From assembly GCA_964446585.1 (NCBI GenBank), contig CAYUPI010000003.1, positions 1 to 64,000 on the forward strand: a stretch of 64,000 bases of DNA, in the 5' to 3' direction. This document shows positions 61,241-64,000 of this stretch, piece by piece. A model generated the notes under the pieces. That model had not been told where the DNA came from and ran no database searches. It worked only from the letters and a program-made list of their open reading frames with translations. Position 1 is the first letter of the stretch. Each line of letters begins with the position of its first letter. This DNA is from CAYUPI01 sp964446585 (GTDB lineage: Bacteria; Verrucomicrobiota; Verrucomicrobiia; Limisphaerales; UBA8199). The translations under genes and the position numbers were made by a program.

Positions 61241-63928
61241 ATGCCCGAAGAAAACGAGCCCAACGATACTCCTGATTCCGGTAGTCCCCCCGAAAGCGGC
61301 CCGTCACCCTACGCGCCGAACGAGAAGATCTTCCAGATCAACGTCGCCGACGAGATCAAGAACTCGTTCCTGGACTACTCGATGTCGGTCATTATTTCCC
61401 GCGCTCTGCCGGACGTGCGCGATGGACTGAAGCCGTCCCAACGGCGAATCCTCTACGCCATGCACGAGCTTGGGCTCTACGCACCCAAGAAGCACATGAA
61501 GTGCGCCAAAATCTGCGGTGACACTTCCGGTAATTATCACCCGCATGGTGAGGCTGTAATTTATCCCACGCTGGTGCACATGGGCCAGCCCTGGGCCATG
61601 CGAGAGCGGTTGATTGATCCCCAGGGGAACTTCGGTTCCGTGGAGGGAGATGAACCTGCGGCCATGCGCTATACCGAAGCACGTCTGACTGCGCTGGGCG
61701 GCTCCTTGCTGGCAGACATGGAGAAGGACACGGTTGATTTTGTACCCAATTATGATGAGCGGCTCACTGAACCGGTGGTTTTCCCCGCCGCGTTTCCGAA
61801 TCTGCTGGTCAACGGCGGCACCGGCATTGCTGTCGGCATGGCCACGAATATGCCGCCGCATAATCTCGGCGAGATCATCGACGGCATCTGCGCGCAGATC
61901 GATAACCCGGACATCAATCTCAAGGAGCTCATGGCCCACGTCAAAGGGCCGGACTTCCCCACCGGCTGCATGCTGCTCGGTTTGGAGGGAATAAAGGACT
62001 ATTTCACCAGTGGCCGCGGCAGCCTGAAAGTTCGTGGCAGGATTGGCCTCGAGCAGCTTAAGGGTGGGCGTGAGCAAATTGTTGTTACTGAAGTCCCTTA
62101 CAACGTGAACCGTGCTGTCCTGGTCGAGCGCATCGCCGCGCTGGTAAACGAAAAGCTTATCCCGGACATCACCGCGGTGCGCGATGAATCAGACGAGAAC
62201 ACCCGCGTGGTGATCGAAATCAAGCGCGATGCCATCGCCAAGGTCGTCATCAACAATCTCTACAAGCACACCGCGCTGGAAAGCAGTTTCGCGGTCAATG
62301 CGCTGGCCATCGATCATGGCCGACCCAAGACGCTGGGCCTCAAAGACCTGATCACCTGCTATATCGAGCATCGCCGCGATGTCGTCATCCGCCGGACCAG
62401 GTTCGAATTGCGCAAAGCCGAGGAACGCGCGGAGCAATTGGACGCGTACCTGATCGCTCTGGCCAACCTGGACGAGTTCATTCGCATCATCCGGAGCTCC
62501 GCAACGCGAGAAGAGGCCAGAATCAAACTCCTGGCGTTTGATTTCACCCGGGCCCAGGTCGAAAAATTCGGCGTCCTCATCCGCGCCGAAGCCCGCCTCA
62601 CCAATGGCCGGTATTCCTTCAGCGAAGCCCAGGCCAATGCGATTCTGGAACTCCGGTTGTATCAATTGACCGGCCTGGAAATCGACAAGGTCAAGGCCGA
62701 GTATCGAGACCTGTTGGCGCGCATCAAAGATCTCCTCGACATTCTAGCGAAGGAACCCCGCGTGCTGGCGATTATCAAAAGCGAGCTTCGCGCTATCAGG
62801 GAAAAGTACGCAACGCCCCGCCTGACCGAGCTGGTCCCGGACGAGGGGGAGATTGCCATCGAAGATTTGATCGCCAACGAGGGTGTCATCATCACGCTGA
62901 CCCACTCCGGACTGCTCAAACGGACAAACATCAGCTCTTATCGCGCCCAGCGCCGCGGGGGCAAAGGCGTCATCGGCATGGTCACGCGCGAAGGCGCCAC
63001 CGAACAGGACACTGACTTCATCGAACACCTGTTCACGGCCAGCACGCACGATTTCCTCATGTTCTTTACGAACACCGGCCGCGTTTATGTCGAACGCGTC
63101 CACGAAATCCCGGACATGGGCCGCGCCTCCAAGGGCCGCAGCATCGCCAACTTGCTCGAACTCAAGCACGGCGAGACCATTGCCGCGCTGATCCGCATCG
63201 CGTCCAAAACGGACAACAAAGAGGATGTCACCTGGAGACAGCCCGGAGAACTGTTCTTTGCCACGCAGCGCGGCACGGTCAAAAAAACTTCTCTCAGCGA
63301 ATTCGCCAACGTCCGCAAAGGCGGCATCATCGCCATCACCATTGATTCGGGCGACCGCCTCATTGGTGTCAAGCTCACTCGTGGCAGCATCATCGAAAAC
63401 GACGATGTCAAAGACCCCGGAGACGACGTTGTGCTCATCACGCGCGAGGGGATGAGCATTCGCTTCAGTGAATCCGATGTCCGCTCGATGGGCCGCGCCG
63501 CTGGCGGCGTAAAGGGCATTACCCTAGAGCCTACGGATGGCGTCGTCGCCCTCGCTGTCGTGGTTCCCGACGCCACGCTCCTTGTCGCTGGCGAAAATGG
63601 CATCGGCAAGCGCACCAGCTTCGAAGAATACCTCGTTCAATCCGAGAGCGGCACGCGCAAACAATCCCGCGGCGGCAAAGGCCGGATCACCATGAAAGTG
63701 ACCGAGAAAACTGGCGGAGTTGTTGGCGCCCTCACCGTCCGTGATGCTGATGAAATTATGATGATCACCACGATGGGCCAGATGGTGCGGACGTTCGTCC
63801 GGGACATCCGCGAGGCGGGTCGCAATACTCAGGGGGTCAAACTCATCGAATTGGCTGAGAACGATAAGCTGCAGGCAATCGCGCCGGTGATCAGCGAGCA
63901 ACAACAGGAAGCCGCCGCAGTGGAATAA
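61241..63928 (+). CDS. gyrA: DNA gyrase subunit A
   Basis: An 895-residue breakage-reunion subunit. The winged-helix and tower domains are intact, with catalytic Tyr in AMRYTEARL and the quinolone-resistance region GDTSGNYHPHGEAVIYPTLVHMGQ. The C-terminal propeller carries the GyrA box QRRGGKG, which marks true gyrase rather than topoisomerase IV. It ends with an acidic, Glu-rich tail. It is the last gene of the gyrB-orf-gyrA operon, 35 bp after the small ORF. Confidence 0.98.
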   Translation: MPEENEPNDTPDSGSPPESGPSPYAPNEKIFQINVADEIKNSFLDYSMSVIISRALPDVRDGLKPSQRRILYAMHELGLYAPKKHMKCAKICGDTSGNYHPHGEAVIYPTLVHMGQPWAMRERLIDPQGNFGSVEGDEPAAMRYTEARLTALGGSLLADMEKDTVDFVPNYDERLTEPVVFPAAFPNLLVNGGTGIAVGMATNMPPHNLGEIIDGICAQIDNPDINLKELMAHVKGPDFPTGCMLLGLEGIKDYFTSGRGSLKVRGRIGLEQLKGGREQIVVTEVPYNVNRAVLVERIAALVNEKLIPDITAVRDESDENTRVVIEIKRDAIAKVVINNLYKHTALESSFAVNALAIDHGRPKTLGLKDLITCYIEHRRDVVIRRTRFELRKAEERAEQLDAYLIALANLDEFIRIIRSSATREEARIKLLAFDFTRAQVEKFGVLIRAEARLTNGRYSFSEAQANAILELRLYQLTGLEIDKVKAEYRDLLARIKDLLDILAKEPRVLAIIKSELRAIREKYATPRLTELVPDEGEIAIEDLIANEGVIITLTHSGLLKRTNISSYRAQRRGGKGVIGMVTREGATEQDTDFIEHLFTASTHDFLMFFTNTGRVYVERVHEIPDMGRASKGRSIANLLELKHGETIAALIRIASKTDNKEDVTWRQPGELFFATQRGTVKKTSLSEFANVRKGGIIAITIDSGDRLIGVKLTRGSIIENDDVKDPGDDVVLITREGMSIRFSESDVRSMGRAAGGVKGITLEPTDGVVALAVVVPDATLLVAGENGIGKRTSFEEYLVQSESGTRKQSRGGKGRITMKVTEKTGGVVGALTVRDADEIMMITTMGQMVRTFVRDIREAGRNTQGVKLIELAENDKLQAIAPVISEQQQEAAAVE

Positions 63929-64000
63929 GTCCTGCGATCAGTCGGTAACGCGCGGGCAGCTCCCAATCACCATTTGCGGCGGAGCGCCTCGGGTGTGCAG

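Overview
The window looks like a chromosomal piece of a free-living Verrucomicrobiota bacterium, probably of the Pedosphaera/Limisphaera type. The taxonomic clues are gene families enriched in that phylum and in Planctomycetota. They are a DUF1501 protein paired with a large haem-binding DUF1549/DUF1553 protein, extracytoplasmic-function (ECF) sigma factors beside Ser/Thr kinases with WD40 or Kelch sensor regions, a prepilin-like exported protein, a SecD-SecF fusion, and a gyrB-small ORF-gyrA operon. Two 100-N gaps with duplicated flanks show that it comes from a draft or metagenome scaffold.

Layout. 1-4 kb: a lone response regulator, then tsaD, a CtpA-type protease and ispD on the minus strand. 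4-9 kb: an ECF sigma factor, a secreted protein, a vanadium haloperoxidase and a prepilin-like protein; three copies of one promoter-like motif tie these together. 9-22 kb: a WD40 receptor kinase, recJ, terC, secDF, yajC, a hybrid histidine kinase and an ABC-2 permease. 22-25 kb: a J-domain/Sel1 protein, a sialidase-like protein and debris of three broken genes. 25-32 kb: an S74-type trimeric surface protein and an unrecognised cluster of exported TPR, coiled-coil and small proteins. 32-40 kb: a Kelch kinase with its ECF sigma factor, the DUF1501/PSD1-type pair and a DUF4159 protein. 40-50 kb: a tannase-like esterase, a toxin-antitoxin pair, an orphan DUF1501, a lipoprotein, a truncated HAD gene, two small membrane proteins and a 610-residue membrane-anchored ECF sigma factor. 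50-58 kb: a GntR/YtrA-type ABC operon with a clear operator, a lectin-like secreted protein, a PQQ-propeller protein and an amidohydrolase. 58-64 kb: gyrB-orf-gyrA.

The most notable unexplained structure is regulatory and repeat-based. TGTAAG-N16-CGTT boxes lie at one ECF sigma gene and two other loci. A different box lies upstream of three other minus-strand genes. REP/REPIN-like hairpins begin with GTAG or GGAG. Repeat DNA appears to be inserted in frame in both Ser/Thr kinase domains. The best candidate for an undescribed system is the exported-protein cluster at 27.7-31.7 kb. No CRISPR array, tRNA, rRNA, intact transposase or prophage was seen.
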